From positions 146,876-210,875 of the forward strand of contig JBIQKZ010000005.1 in assembly GCA_044464765.1 (NCBI GenBank): a DNA stretch of 64,000 nucleotides. Reading direction: 5' to 3'. A model generated the notes under the pieces. It was not told the origin of the DNA. It was given only the letters and a program-made list of their open reading frames with translations, and did not search any database. This stretch comes from JBIQKZ01 sp044464765 (GTDB lineage Bacteria > Pseudomonadota > Gammaproteobacteria > Burkholderiales > Burkholderiaceae_B). This document shows, in pieces, positions 16,314 through 26,300 of the stretch; position 1 is the stretch's first letter; each line of letters starts with the position of its first letter. The position numbers and the translations under genes are program-made.

Positions 16314-16787
16314 ATGAAGGGCGATCCCACAGTCATCCAGCATTTGAACAAGCAGTTGAAGAATGAGCTTACGGCGATCAACCAGTATTTTCTTCACGCC
16401 CGCATTTTGAATCATTGGGGGCTTAATAAGCTGGGCAAGCACGAGTACGACGAGTCCATCGGCGAAATGAAGCACGCTGATCGTTTGATCGAACGGATTC
16501 TGATGCTCGACGGGCTGCCGAACCTGCAAGATCTGCACAAGTTGCTGATCGGTGAAGATGTGCCCGAGATCCTAAGCTGCGATCTGAAACTGGAGACGGG
16601 TGCGCAGGCGACCGTCAAGGAAGCCATGGCCTACTGTGAATCGGTGCGCGATTATGTCTCACGCGACTTGTTCCAGGACATTCTGGACGATACCGAGGAA
16701 CACATCGACTGGCTGGAAACCCAAATCGAACTGGTCGACAAGGTTGGTCTGCAAAATTACCTGCAATCGCAGATGGACGCCGATTAA
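16314..16787 (+). CDS. bfr: bacterioferritin (ferroxidase residue 127 is Thr)
   Basis: 157 residues from the second of two adjacent ATGs (16314), 7 nt from AGGAG; the ATG at 16311 is too close. The 24-mer iron store is recognised by MKGDPTVIQHLNKQL, Glu18, Tyr25, Glu51, Met52 (haem ligand), His54, Glu94 and His130, all in the positions known from E. coli Bfr. Residue 127, normally the Glu ligand of the di-iron site (three before His130), is Thr here (DDTEEH), though Glu128 and Glu129 adjoin. This could weaken ferroxidase activity unless a neighbour substitutes. Downstream gene is convergent with a 1-bp gap. Confidence 0.93.
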   Translation: MKGDPTVIQHLNKQLKNELTAINQYFLHARILNHWGLNKLGKHEYDESIGEMKHADRLIERILMLDGLPNLQDLHKLLIGEDVPEILSCDLKLETGAQATVKEAMAYCESVRDYVSRDLFQDILDDTEEHIDWLETQIELVDKVGLQNYLQSQMDAD

Positions 16788-16788
16788 A

Positions 16789-17442
16789 TCAGAATTTCGA
16801 CGGGCAGTCTTCGACACGCCCCCATCCACTGTTTGGCGTGCAGTATTTATTACGCGCCGCCCAGGCGCAACTGGGCCGGTCGAAGAAGCTTTCGGCGTTG
16901 CAGGCCTGCAAGTCTTGGCGCAAGCTGGCTTGCCACGATGTGTTGTTGCTGCTGCCACTGCCCACCGGCGCTGCCGTTACGACGGGCGCAAAGGGTTCAC
17001 CGGTTATTTCCACAGGTTGCAGCGGTTGCTGCGCGGCGGGGTCGGAGGGCGACAATAGATTGCCCACGTCGGCTATGCCCGATAGTTTGCTTCCGGCTCC
17101 AGCGGCAATTTGCTGCGCTTCCACCATGGTAATCGAGGTGGTGGACACGGCGATGACATTATTGGCTTTGGTTTCGTCCAGCGATTGCTCGGGAATTTCC
17201 CAAGCGATCTGCTCAATGGGTTGTTGCAGCCCGAGCCGGCCGTCGATCAGGGGCTGCGGGGGGCGGGCCACATAGGGGTTGCCATCGGCGTCAAGGACGG
17301 GCACAGCGGCTATCTGCGCCATCTCGGGAGTGACCGTGATGGCCGGCCCATGAGCGACAAGCCAGTCGCCCAGTCGCAGCCCCGCCCAGGCGGAGGCGCC
17401 GAAAATCACGATCAAGAATGCAAAAATAAAACGCCAAGACAT
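16789..17442 (-). CDS. single-pass protein with conserved Cys/Trp C-terminal motif
   Basis: 217 residues from ATG 17442 (MSWRFIFAFLIVIFGASAWAG), which starts with a membrane anchor or uncleaved signal; an upstream start at 17472 is less natural. The middle is low-complexity and Pro/Ala/Ser-rich. The final ~50 residues form a compact motif: SWQASLRQDLQACNAESFF, PSCAWAARNKYC, GWGRVEDCPSK, with four Cys that could form two disulfides or bind metal. I recognise the motif as recurring in betaproteobacterial proteins, sometimes after a different N-terminus, but know no function. Probably periplasmic. Confidence 0.7.
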   Translation of the reverse strand: MSWRFIFAFLIVIFGASAWAGLRLGDWLVAHGPAITVTPEMAQIAAVPVLDADGNPYVARPPQPLIDGRLGLQQPIEQIAWEIPEQSLDETKANNVIAVSTTSITMVEAQQIAAGAGSKLSGIADVGNLLSPSDPAAQQPLQPVEITGEPFAPVVTAAPVGSGSSNNTSWQASLRQDLQACNAESFFDRPSCAWAARNKYCTPNSGWGRVEDCPSKF

Positions 17443-17525
17443 TAGGGTTTGGTCCTTGCTATGGAAGTGCAAACCAGTATAGTGCTTCCGCTTCCGTCAG
17501 AAAGTGTACGCGTATTACGGAAAGT

Positions 17526-17557
17526 AATCGCCGCCCCAAAGCCCTGGGGCGGCGATT
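17526..17557 (-). terminator. prfC terminator
   Basis: A 13-bp perfect stem (17526-17538 with 17545-17557) around a 6-nt loop, GC-rich, just after the prfC stop on the minus strand, followed by ACTTTCC. Strong hairpin with a modest T tract. Confidence 0.7.
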
Positions 17558-17563
17558 GCGGTT

Positions 17564-19171
17564 TCAAGCTTTAGCGCCGAATACCTTGCCCGCATGTTCA
17601 CGCATGGCATGGAACTCGATTCCGGGATAGAGCTCTTGTACGACGCGCAATTGCGCTTGGGAGGTGGCCAGGAATGCGACGGCATCGACGACATCATAGG
17701 CGATGTGCGCGGCATTCGCATCCATGAATTTGCGCAAAACCTTTGGGTCTTCAGCCGTGAACCAGCGCGCCATGGTGTAGCGCGAAGGCATCATCCGGGC
17801 GTCAACCCCGTATTCGGTTTTCAGGCGATGGGCGACGACCTCAAACTGCAATTGCCCGACGGCTCCCAATAGCAATGCTCCGCCGGCCGCTTCCGGGCGG
17901 AAGACCTGGATGGCTCCTTCTTCGCCCAGTTGGGTCAGGCCGATGCGTAATTGCTTGATGCGCAAAGGATCCTTCACTTCGACTGCCTGGAATAGCTCGG
18001 GTGCAAAGAAGGGCAACCCGGTGAACTGCAAGGTTTCCCCTTCAGTCAGGACGTCGCCCAGGTGCAGCACGCCGTGATTGGGGATGCCGATGACGTCGCC
18101 CGCGTAGGCCTCTTCAACCAGTTCCCGTCGCTGGGATAGAAAGGAAACGACGTTGTTGGGGCGGATTTCCTTGCCGGTGCGCGACACTTTCAAACGCATG
18201 CCACGCTGGAATTTCCCGGAGCTGACCCGGATGAAGGCAACGCGGTCGCGATGGGCAGGGTCCATATTGGCCTGGACCTTGAACACCACGCCACTGAACT
18301 TGGGTTCGTCGGGGTGGACTTCCCGTTCCAGGGCGTGGCGCGGGCCTGGACGCGGCGCGAAATCCACCAGGGCGTCCAGGACCTCCTGAACGCCAAAATT
18401 GTTGATGGCCGAGCCGAAAAACACCGGTGTCTGGCGTGCTTGCAGGAAGGCCTCGGCATCGAAGTCGGGGGTGGCTTCCTGGATCAGCTCGACCTCTTCG
18501 GCCGCCTTGATGTAAGCGTCGCCAAAGCGATCCGCAATCTGCGGGTTGGCGATGCCTTCGATGATGTCATCTTCGTTGCTGCGTCGTTCTTGTCCGGCGC
18601 TGAACACCCGCATGCGGTCGCGGCGCAGGTCGAACACGCCGCCGAAATGCCGGCCCATGCCCACGGGCCAGGAAAGCGGAACGGCGTCCATGCCCAGGTG
18701 GGACTCGATTTCGGACAGTAGATCCAGCGGTTCCTGCACCTCGCGGTCGAGTTTGTTGACGAAGGTGATGATGGGCGTATTGCGCGCCCGGCACACCTGG
18801 AGCAGCCGGATGGTTTGCGGCTCGACCCCATTGGCGGCGTCCAGCACCATCAGCGCGGCATCGACCGCAGTCAGCACCCGGTAGGTGTCTTCCGAGAAGT
18901 CCTGGTGGCCTGGTGTGTCGAGCAGGTTGATGACACAGTCGCGGTATTCCATCTGCATGACTGACGAGGCCACGGAAATGCCGCGCTGCTTCTCGATTTC
19001 CATCCAGTCCGACGATGCATGGCGGCTGGCTTTGCGCGCCTTGACGCTGCCGGCGATCTGGATGGCTCCGGCAAATAGCAGAAGCTTTTCGGTCAGCGTG
19101 GTCTTGCCGGCGTCGGGGTGGGAAATAATGGCAAAGGTGCGCCGCCGTGCGACTTCGGTCGAAATACTCAT
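17564..19171 (-). CDS. prfC: peptide chain release factor 3
   Basis: 535 residues from ATG 19171 (MSISTEVARRRTFAIISHPD). GTPase motifs: G1 SHPDAGKTTLTEK, G3 LDTPGHQDFSEDTYR, G4 VNKLDRE, followed by the RF3-specific middle domains and a C-terminal EF-G-like region (LPFFAPELFQAVEVKD ... GAVGQLQFEVVAHRL). RF3 speeds recycling of RF1/RF2 after termination. The in-frame extension to 19255 lacks family similarity and was not used. Monocistronic, with its own terminator. Confidence 0.95.
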   Translation of the reverse strand: MSISTEVARRRTFAIISHPDAGKTTLTEKLLLFAGAIQIAGSVKARKASRHASSDWMEIEKQRGISVASSVMQMEYRDCVINLLDTPGHQDFSEDTYRVLTAVDAALMVLDAANGVEPQTIRLLQVCRARNTPIITFVNKLDREVQEPLDLLSEIESHLGMDAVPLSWPVGMGRHFGGVFDLRRDRMRVFSAGQERRSNEDDIIEGIANPQIADRFGDAYIKAAEEVELIQEATPDFDAEAFLQARQTPVFFGSAINNFGVQEVLDALVDFAPRPGPRHALEREVHPDEPKFSGVVFKVQANMDPAHRDRVAFIRVSSGKFQRGMRLKVSRTGKEIRPNNVVSFLSQRRELVEEAYAGDVIGIPNHGVLHLGDVLTEGETLQFTGLPFFAPELFQAVEVKDPLRIKQLRIGLTQLGEEGAIQVFRPEAAGGALLLGAVGQLQFEVVAHRLKTEYGVDARMMPSRYTMARWFTAEDPKVLRKFMDANAAHIAYDVVDAVAFLATSQAQLRVVQELYPGIEFHAMREHAGKVFGAKA

Positions 19172-19273
19172 GGGCAGGATTGTATATGGGCGTTGATTGT
19201 GGTTGATGTGCTGTAGGTGCCTGGCCCGTGCATTTGGGGACTGACCAGGCGGCACATCGGGCCGTCCTGTGTG

Positions 19274-20653
<1,380 letters not shown>

Positions 20654-21033
20654 AATACAACTCCAGCGACAGCCTATCGCTCGAGTTGAGAGACACCAAT
20701 CTAGGCGGACGAAAAAATTTGAGAGCCCGTCGGGCAATACTGCCCAGAGCCGGAACCGATCCGGCCTGAACCAAACTGGTTCCAGGGTTTCAAGGGGTTG
20801 TGATCGGGCAAGGCAAGAAATTTACCTGGGCCCGCTACACGCTGATTGGTTCGGCGCGCAATCAAGCATTGTAACGTAGAACATGTGTTGGTGCACAATT
20901 TTAATGTTGAAGTTGTTGCGTACAGGCGCTGGCGGGCTGGTAATATTGTTGATGAAATGCTCAGGGCCATTACCTGGGGGTCCGGGCTGTTTACCCGGTT
21001 GCCGATGAAGGCCTTCACTTACTGGAATTCACG
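20654..21033 (-). promoter_or_regulatory. rhlE 5' leader / lemA divergent control region
   Basis: 380 bp between the divergent rhlE and lemA starts. The rhlE-proximal part holds three small hairpins in a row: GCCCGTCGGGC (20725-20735), GGGCA/TGCCC (20732-20736 with 20741-20745, overlapping the first, so the two compete), and GAACCA/TGGTTC (20768-20773 with 20777-20782). A long leader is a known site of cold-shock or autogenous control in DEAD-box mRNAs. No ORF is convincing; lemA promoter elements were not identified. Confidence 0.35.
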
Positions 21034-21648
21034 ATGATCAAACGACTTTTCTTGCTGATACTTGCGCCTGTTATGGCGATTGTCCTGTCGGGCTGCGGGT
21101 ACAACGAAATCCAGCGGCTGGATGAACAAGTGAAGGCATCTTGGTCGCAGACGCTGAATCAGTACGAACGCCGCGCCGAACTGGTGCCCAAGCTGGTCAA
21201 TTCAGTCAATGCCTATATGATGAACGAGCGCGCCGTCCTGACCGAAGTAACCGAGGCGCGTTCCAGGGTGGGCAGCATCCAGATCACGGCTGCCGATCTG
21301 AACAACCCCGAAACCATGCAGCGCTTCAGCCAGGCGCAAGCCCAACTGTCGTCTGCCTTATCCCGCCTGATTGCGGTTTCCGAGAACTACCCCCAACTAA
21401 AAAGCGATGGCTTGTTCCGCGATCTGATGACCCAGCTCGAAGGCACCGAAAACCGCATCGCCACCGAGCGTGGCCGCTATGTGCAGGCGGTGCAGGCGTA
21501 TAACCTGGCCATTCGCCAGTTCCCCACGCTGATCACGGCCAAGATCTTTGGCTACGACACGATTGAAAACTACGGCGTGTCGCGGCAAGATGAAATTATG
21601 CGCGACCCTGAGGTCAAGTTTGATGTTCCGGCGCCGGCGGGTTCTTAG
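21034..21648 (+). CDS. lemA: LemA family lipoprotein
   Basis: 204 residues. A lipoprotein signal peptide ends in the lipobox LSGC (Cys ~21). The LemA helical domain follows: YNEIQRLDEQVKASWSQTLNQYERRAELVPKLVNSVNAYM, a well-conserved signature. Function of LemA is poorly defined; it occurs with TPM-domain proteins, as here, where two TPM genes follow directly (20 bp and 81 bp gaps) on the same strand. The three probably form an operon for an envelope-associated role. Confidence 0.9.
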   Translation: MIKRLFLLILAPVMAIVLSGCGYNEIQRLDEQVKASWSQTLNQYERRAELVPKLVNSVNAYMMNERAVLTEVTEARSRVGSIQITAADLNNPETMQRFSQAQAQLSSALSRLIAVSENYPQLKSDGLFRDLMTQLEGTENRIATERGRYVQAVQAYNLAIRQFPTLITAKIFGYDTIENYGVSRQDEIMRDPEVKFDVPAPAGS

Positions 21649-21668
21649 AGTCCTATTTGGCAGGCACT

Positions 21669-22604
21669 ATGCAACGATTCTCAATCAGTTCTTCGATTGG
21701 CCGGGCCTGGCTGGGGTGGCTGGCGCGCCTGTTGCTGATGGTGTTGCCGGTCTTGCTGTTGGGCGCCACGGCGCTGGCGCAAGAGCCCGTCGCGGTGCCC
21801 GAACTTTCGGCACGGGTCACGGATACGACGCAGACGCTTGATGCCGCCACCCAACAAGGCCTCACGCAAAAACTGGCGGCGCTTGAGCAGCGCAAGGGCG
21901 CCCAGATTGCTGTCCTGATGATTCCCTCGACCGACGGTGAAGCCATCGAGCAGTACGCGGTGCGGGCTTTCGAGCAGTGGAAGCTGGGTCGCCAGGGCGT
22001 GGATGACGGCATCTTGTTCGTCATCGCCAAAGACGATCGCCGCTTGCGCATCGAGGTTGGTTATGGTCTGGAAGGGGCGGTGCCCGATCTGCTGGCGGGG
22101 CGCATTATTCGTGAACAGGTCGCGCCACATTTCCAGGCGGGCGACTTTGCCGGCGGGGTAACGGCGGGCGTTGACAGCCTGATTCGCCTGGTCGACGGGG
22201 AAGACCTGCCGCCCCCAGCGCCGCAAGCCGCAGAGTCAGGGGACGCATCGGTGTTCGGGATGTTGATCCCGCTGCTCTTTATGGCGCTGGTGGTCACCGG
22301 CCCCTTTGCCGCCATCGTGGCGGTGATTGTCGTGTACCTGGTGTCGGGCAGCCTGATCTGGGCCTTGCTGGCGGGTGTGGCGGCGTTTGTCATCAGCCGC
22401 CTGGGCCGTGCGTTTGGCGGCGGAGGCCGAAGTGGTTCGGCGCGTGCCTCCCGCTATGGGGGCGCCTTGGGCGGTGGGATCATCGGCGGCACCGGTGGTT
22501 TCCGCAGTGGTGGCGGTTTCAGGGGCGGGGGTGGTTTTGGCGGCGGCGGTTTCGGTGGCGGGGGCGGATTCAGCGGTGGCGGCGGCGCCTCGGGTAGCTG
22601 GTAG
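21669..22604 (+). CDS. TPM-domain membrane protein (YgcG type)
   Basis: 311 residues from ATG 21669 (a TTG at 21657 is the alternative). Signal peptide LLMVLPVLLLGATALAQ, then a TPM domain (VPELSARVTDTTQTLDAATQQGL ... DGILFVIAKDDRRLRIEVGYGLEGAVPD), a membrane region (~residues 195-255), and a Gly-rich tail with repeated GGGGF units ending in SGSW. The layout equals YgcG/PF04536 proteins, some of which bind metal or show phosphatase activity in plants. The tail is cytoplasmic or periplasmic depending on the number of spans. Confidence 0.88.
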   Translation: MQRFSISSSIGRAWLGWLARLLLMVLPVLLLGATALAQEPVAVPELSARVTDTTQTLDAATQQGLTQKLAALEQRKGAQIAVLMIPSTDGEAIEQYAVRAFEQWKLGRQGVDDGILFVIAKDDRRLRIEVGYGLEGAVPDLLAGRIIREQVAPHFQAGDFAGGVTAGVDSLIRLVDGEDLPPPAPQAAESGDASVFGMLIPLLFMALVVTGPFAAIVAVIVVYLVSGSLIWALLAGVAAFVISRLGRAFGGGGRSGSARASRYGGALGGGIIGGTGGFRSGGGFRGGGGFGGGGFGGGGGFSGGGGASGSW

Positions 22605-22685
22605 TGTTGCTGTTGAATCTTCCGGCAATCTCAGGGCAGGCGCGCAAGCGCTTAAACAGGGCGTGAAAGTTCAGGAGCGTTGAAC

Positions 22686-23186
22686 GTGGAAGGTCTGAAA
22701 TGGAAGGAGCTGATCGGCTGGTCTACCGTCGAGGGGCATTTATTGCGCCGCAAGCACTTTACGCCCAAAGTGCTTGCCCGTATTACCGAGCAGATCCAGG
22801 CCAGCGAGGCGGATCATAGCGGCGAGCTGATGGTTGCCATCGAGGCTGTGTCGCCTGCGCGGGAACCCGACAGCCGGATGCGTGCGCTCGAGGTTTTCGG
22901 GCGCTTGCAGGTATGGGATACACCGCTGAACACCGGGGTTTTGCTGTATCTGGCGCTCGACCGGCATTGCATCGAATTGATTGCCGACCGGGGGATAGGC
23001 GCCGCAGACACCGTCTGGAAAGGTATTTGCGCGCAATTGCAAGGCCGTCTAAGGCAAGGCGATTATGTCGAGGGCATTTTGGCGGCTGTCGAAGCCATCG
23101 AACAAGTATGCAGAACGCACTGCCCGCCCTTGCCGCCGGGTGAACAGAGCCTGAACAGCCTTCCCGACGAAGCCGTCATGCTTTAG
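22686..23186 (+). CDS. TPM-domain protein without membrane anchor
   Basis: 166 residues from GTG 22686, nine bases after AGGAG; the TTG at 22680 is too close to that site. The sequence has a TPM-like core (LARITEQIQASEADHSGELMVAIEA ... NTGVLLYLALDRHCIELIADRGIG) but no signal or membrane span, so unlike the preceding gene it should be cytosolic or peripheral. Third gene of the lemA-TPM-TPM run. Such soluble second TPM proteins accompany LemA in many betaproteobacteria; biochemical role unknown. Confidence 0.82.
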   Translation: MEGLKWKELIGWSTVEGHLLRRKHFTPKVLARITEQIQASEADHSGELMVAIEAVSPAREPDSRMRALEVFGRLQVWDTPLNTGVLLYLALDRHCIELIADRGIGAADTVWKGICAQLQGRLRQGDYVEGILAAVEAIEQVCRTHCPPLPPGEQSLNSLPDEAVML

Positions 23187-23226
23187 GCAGCAGGGCTTGT
23201 AGCGCTTCCGCGGGCCATACTGTGAT

Positions 23227-23266
23227 GCGTATCGGCGTATCGGCGTATCGGCGTATCGGCGTATCG
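23227..23266. repeat. octamer tandem repeat, 5 copies
   Basis: Five perfect head-to-tail copies of GCGTATCG between the convergent TPM and aldehyde dehydrogenase genes. A microsatellite-like tract outside any coding sequence; it could vary in copy number but has no evident regulatory role here. Confidence 0.9.
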
Positions 23267-23325
23267 GCTAGCGGCGTGTTAGCGACGCCAGTTGCCGCGG
23301 CTTGCCGGCTAATACTTCCTTGCTT

Positions 23326-24804
23326 TTAGGTCGCTGTATAGGCTGTTTTGACGATGGTGAAGAATTCCTGCGCATAGCGGCCCTGTTCGCGCGAGCCGTA
23401 GCTGGATCCTTTGCGCCCGCCAAACGGCACGTGGTAGTCGACCCCGGCGGTGGGCACGTTGACCATGACCATGCCCGACTGACTACTGCGTTTGAAATGG
23501 CTGGCATGTTTCAGTGATTGGGTGCAGATGCCGGAGCTCAGGCCAAATTCGGTATCGTTGGCCAGGGCGAGCGCATGTTCGTAATTGTCGGCAGGAATGA
23601 CGGCTGCCACGGGGCCGAAAATTTCTTCCTGGGCGATGCGCATGTCGTTGTCGACGTCGGCAAAGACCGCCGGGCTGAAGAAATAGCCGTCCGTCTCTCG
23701 GGCCAAGCGTTCGCCGCCGCACAGCAAGCGGGCGCCTTCCTGCTTGCCGATGGCGATGTAGTCCTGGTTTTGTTGCAGTTGACCGTCGTCGCACACCGGC
23801 CCGATCTGGGTGTCAGGGTGCAGGGCGTGTCCCACCTTCAAAGCCTGGGCGCGCTGCGCGAATTGTTCGGTAAATTGGCGATAGATGCCGAGTTCCACGA
23901 TGATGCGGCTGCTGGCGGTGCACCGTTGGCCGGTGGAATAGAAGGCCCCTTGCACGGCGCAGTCCAGCGCGGTTTCAAGATTGGCGTCATCCAGCACGAC
24001 CAGGGGGTTCTTGCCGCCCAGTTCCAGTTGCACTTTCTTTTGGCATTCAGCGGCCTGCATCAGAAGTTGGCGGCCGGTGCCCACGGATCCAGTGAAGGTA
24101 ATGCCGGCCAAGCGTGGATCGGCAATCATGGCGGCGCCCACCACGGAACCGCGCCCCATGACCAGGTTGAACACACCGTCGGGCAGACCGCTGCGGCTGA
24201 TGATCTCAGCCAGCGCCCAGGCCGAACCGGGCACTAGGTCGGCGGGCTTGAATACGACGCAATTGCCATAGGCCAGGGCGGGGGCGATCTTCCAGGCGGG
24301 AATGGCAATGGGAAAATTCCAGGGCGTAATAACGCCGACCACCCCAAGCGGCTCGCGTGAGATTTCCACGGAAATTCCGGGCCGCACCGATGGCTGGAAT
24401 TCCCCTCCTACGCGCACCGCTTCGCCCGCAAAGAACTTGAAGATCTGGCCGGCCCGCGCAACTTCGCCCATGGCTTCGGGCAAGGTCTTGCCTTCTTCTC
24501 GCGCCAGCAGTTCCCCCAGCTCGTTTTTGCGGACCAGCAACTCGGTTCCGATGGCGTCCAGTGCATCGAAGCGCTGTTGCGGTGTACTGTTAGCCCAGGC
24601 GGGCCAGGCCTGTTGCGCGGCTGCGATGGCGGTGTCCACCTCGGACGGTGTTGCACGCACATAGTCGCCCACGATGTCGGAGAGGTCGGACGGGTTCAGA
24701 TTCTGCTGTACGTTGTCCGAACCGGCCCATTGGCCCGCAATCCAGTTCTTGTGCGTATCAACAGATGCGCTGCGCCGTGCGCCTTGATCGATCAAACTTT
24801 TCAT
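23326..24804 (-). CDS. aldehyde dehydrogenase (2-oxoglutarate-semialdehyde type)
   Basis: 492 residues of the NAD(P)-dependent ALDH superfamily. Visible: cofactor region VITPWNFPIAIPAWKIAPALAYGNCVV, FTGSVGTGRQL, catalytic Glu261 in LELGGKNPLV, catalytic Cys295 in STGQRCTASSR. The pattern is closest to 2,5-dioxovalerate/2-oxoglutarate semialdehyde dehydrogenases. It follows fdxA by 114 bp on the same strand and lies next to the Hnr/Ena-like operon, whose enamidase product would be an aldehyde acid (2-formylglutarate in Eubacterium barkeri), so oxidation of that or a decarboxylated semialdehyde is a reasonable inference. Confidence 0.85.
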   Translation of the reverse strand: MKSLIDQGARRSASVDTHKNWIAGQWAGSDNVQQNLNPSDLSDIVGDYVRATPSEVDTAIAAAQQAWPAWANSTPQQRFDALDAIGTELLVRKNELGELLAREEGKTLPEAMGEVARAGQIFKFFAGEAVRVGGEFQPSVRPGISVEISREPLGVVGVITPWNFPIAIPAWKIAPALAYGNCVVFKPADLVPGSAWALAEIISRSGLPDGVFNLVMGRGSVVGAAMIADPRLAGITFTGSVGTGRQLLMQAAECQKKVQLELGGKNPLVVLDDANLETALDCAVQGAFYSTGQRCTASSRIIVELGIYRQFTEQFAQRAQALKVGHALHPDTQIGPVCDDGQLQQNQDYIAIGKQEGARLLCGGERLARETDGYFFSPAVFADVDNDMRIAQEEIFGPVAAVIPADNYEHALALANDTEFGLSSGICTQSLKHASHFKRSSQSGMVMVNVPTAGVDYHVPFGGRKGSSYGSREQGRYAQEFFTIVKTAYTAT

Positions 24805-24918
24805 ACCGTCGCGATCTCCTTGAGTCGTGTTAACAGGCCCTAGTGTTCTGTTTGGCTATTTGGCACAACTGATCAAACAGGCTGCCAAATCGCTGGTTGC
24901 CTGGATGCCGGCAACGCA

Positions 24919-25242
24919 CTAGCGTTCGAGCAAAGGCAGTTTGCCGGTCTTGTCCTTCCATTCTTCGGCCTCGGGCAGCGAGCCGACACTGCGCGAGATA
25001 ACGTCCCATTGAGGGGCAAGTTCGGCGTTGATGGCGATGAATTGCAGTTGGTCTTCTGGAAGATCTTCTTCGGCATAAATGGCTTCGACCGGGCATTCGG
25101 GCACGCAGACAGCGCAATCAATGCATTCGTCCGGGTCGATCACCAGGAAATTGGGGCCCGCGTGAAAACAGTCGACGGGACAGACATCGACGCAATCGGT
25201 ATAGCGGCATTTGATACAGGCTTCGGTTACAACGTGGGTCAT
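24919..25242 (-). CDS. fdxA: 7Fe ferredoxin FdxA
   Basis: 107 residues from ATG 25242 (MTHVVTEACIKCRYTDC); the longer ORF to 25296 adds an unrelated N-terminus. Cys pattern EACIKCRYTDCVDVCPVDCF and DECIDCAVCVPECPVEA gives one [3Fe-4S] and one [4Fe-4S] cluster, followed by the FdxA C-terminal extension. The gene is divergent from tetR across an inverted-repeat operator and leads the aldehyde dehydrogenase. In this setting it is the likely electron donor to the reductase at 26418, whose characterised homologue is ferredoxin-dependent. Confidence 0.92.
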   Translation of the reverse strand: MTHVVTEACIKCRYTDCVDVCPVDCFHAGPNFLVIDPDECIDCAVCVPECPVEAIYAEEDLPEDQLQFIAINAELAPQWDVISRSVGSLPEAEEWKDKTGKLPLLER

Positions 25243-25338
25243 GGCGAACCTATCGGAACGATGTTGGTGGGCACGCCACGTGAACATGGCGATCAAAGTA
25301 GAGAGCGTGCTCGACTTTATGGTATGTTAGTTTATTAG

Positions 25339-25381
25339 AAAATGTAGTCAATACAAAATTATTCGGTAATTACTACATTTT
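25339..25381. promoter_or_regulatory. TetR operator pair between fdxA and tetR
   Basis: AAAATGTAGT (25339-25348) and ACTACATTTT (25372-25381) are a perfect 10-bp inverted repeat with a 23-bp AT-rich spacer, in the fdxA/tetR divergent region. The TGTAGT/ACTACA half-site recurs at 26303-26318 upstream of the catabolic operon, which suggests one regulator acting at both places. Confidence 0.65.
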
Positions 25382-25446
25382 ATGCTATGTCGCCACGTTG
25401 GATGAATGGCTGTGTTGTCACGTTGAATAAATCGGACTTCGCCCTG

Positions 25447-26235
25447 ATGGTTACCCGTACACAAACGCCTGTAGAAGCAGTTCCCGAGCCTGCCGCGGCC
25501 AAGGCGTCCACTAAAGCCGCGCCTGCCAAGGCAGTCAAAGCGGTCAAGGCGGCGGCGAAGGCGGTTCGTGCCCCGCGTCGCAAGCCGACGGCCAAGACGG
25601 CCACGCGCGGTGCGCAGGAAAGGGCGCATAAAACACGCGAATCCATCCTGAAGGCTGCAACACGCGTATTCGCCCGCAACGGCTTCACCGACGGCAAGAT
25701 CGAAACCATTTCCCGGTTGTCGAATACGCATGACCGCATGATCTACTACTACTTCGGCAGCAAGGCGCAATTGTTTGTTGAAGTGCTGGAGACCACGTAC
25801 GAGCGCATGAACGAGGCCGAGGCCGGGATTCCCATTGACCTGAACGAACCGGTGCGCGCGCTGACCACCGTGGTGCATTTCGTGTGGCAATACTATCTGG
25901 ACCACCCCGAATTCATTACGCTGCTAAATAGCGAGAACCTGCTGAAGGGCAAGCACATCAAGAAGTCGTCGCGGGCCAACGAATTATCGTCGCCCGCCGT
26001 TCAGGTGCTGGACCAGGTGTTGCAGGCCGGGGTGCAAAAAGGCCTTTTCCGAGACGATATCAGCGCTCGCGACCTGTATATCCAGATCGCCGCCCTGGGT
26101 TATTTCTATTTATCCAACCGTTACACCCTAAGCGTGTTCCTGGGCTCCGACCTGCGGGGCGAGGGTGAGCTGGAGCACTGGAAAACCTACATTACCGACA
26201 TCGTGTTGCGGTCGGTCAAGAAACTTGAACCTTAG
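25447..26235 (+). CDS. TetR-family regulator with Lys/Ala-rich N-terminal tail
   Basis: 262 residues from ATG 25447; ATG 25387 is also in frame but lies 6 nt from the operator. The first ~55 residues are a histone-H1-like tail (AKASTKAAPAKAVKAVKAAAK and more Lys/Ala/Pro) ahead of a normal TetR HTH: RESILKAATRVFARNGFTDGKIETISRLSNTHDRMIYYYFGSKAQLFVEVL. The C-terminal ligand domain is TetR_C-like (DHPEFITLLNSENLLKG). Short tails of this kind occur in some betaproteobacterial TetRs; here it may add nonspecific DNA affinity. It probably represses itself, fdxA-aldH and the hnr operon. Confidence 0.85.
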   Translation: MVTRTQTPVEAVPEPAAAKASTKAAPAKAVKAVKAAAKAVRAPRRKPTAKTATRGAQERAHKTRESILKAATRVFARNGFTDGKIETISRLSNTHDRMIYYYFGSKAQLFVEVLETTYERMNEAEAGIPIDLNEPVRALTTVVHFVWQYYLDHPEFITLLNSENLLKGKHIKKSSRANELSSPAVQVLDQVLQAGVQKGLFRDDISARDLYIQIAALGYFYLSNRYTLSVFLGSDLRGEGELEHWKTYITDIVLRSVKKLEP

Positions 26236-26300
26236 CCGCGAATGCCAGGTATTTTGTCGTGGCGCCGTCTTGCCGCGCCTATGCTTTTACGCTATGATCA

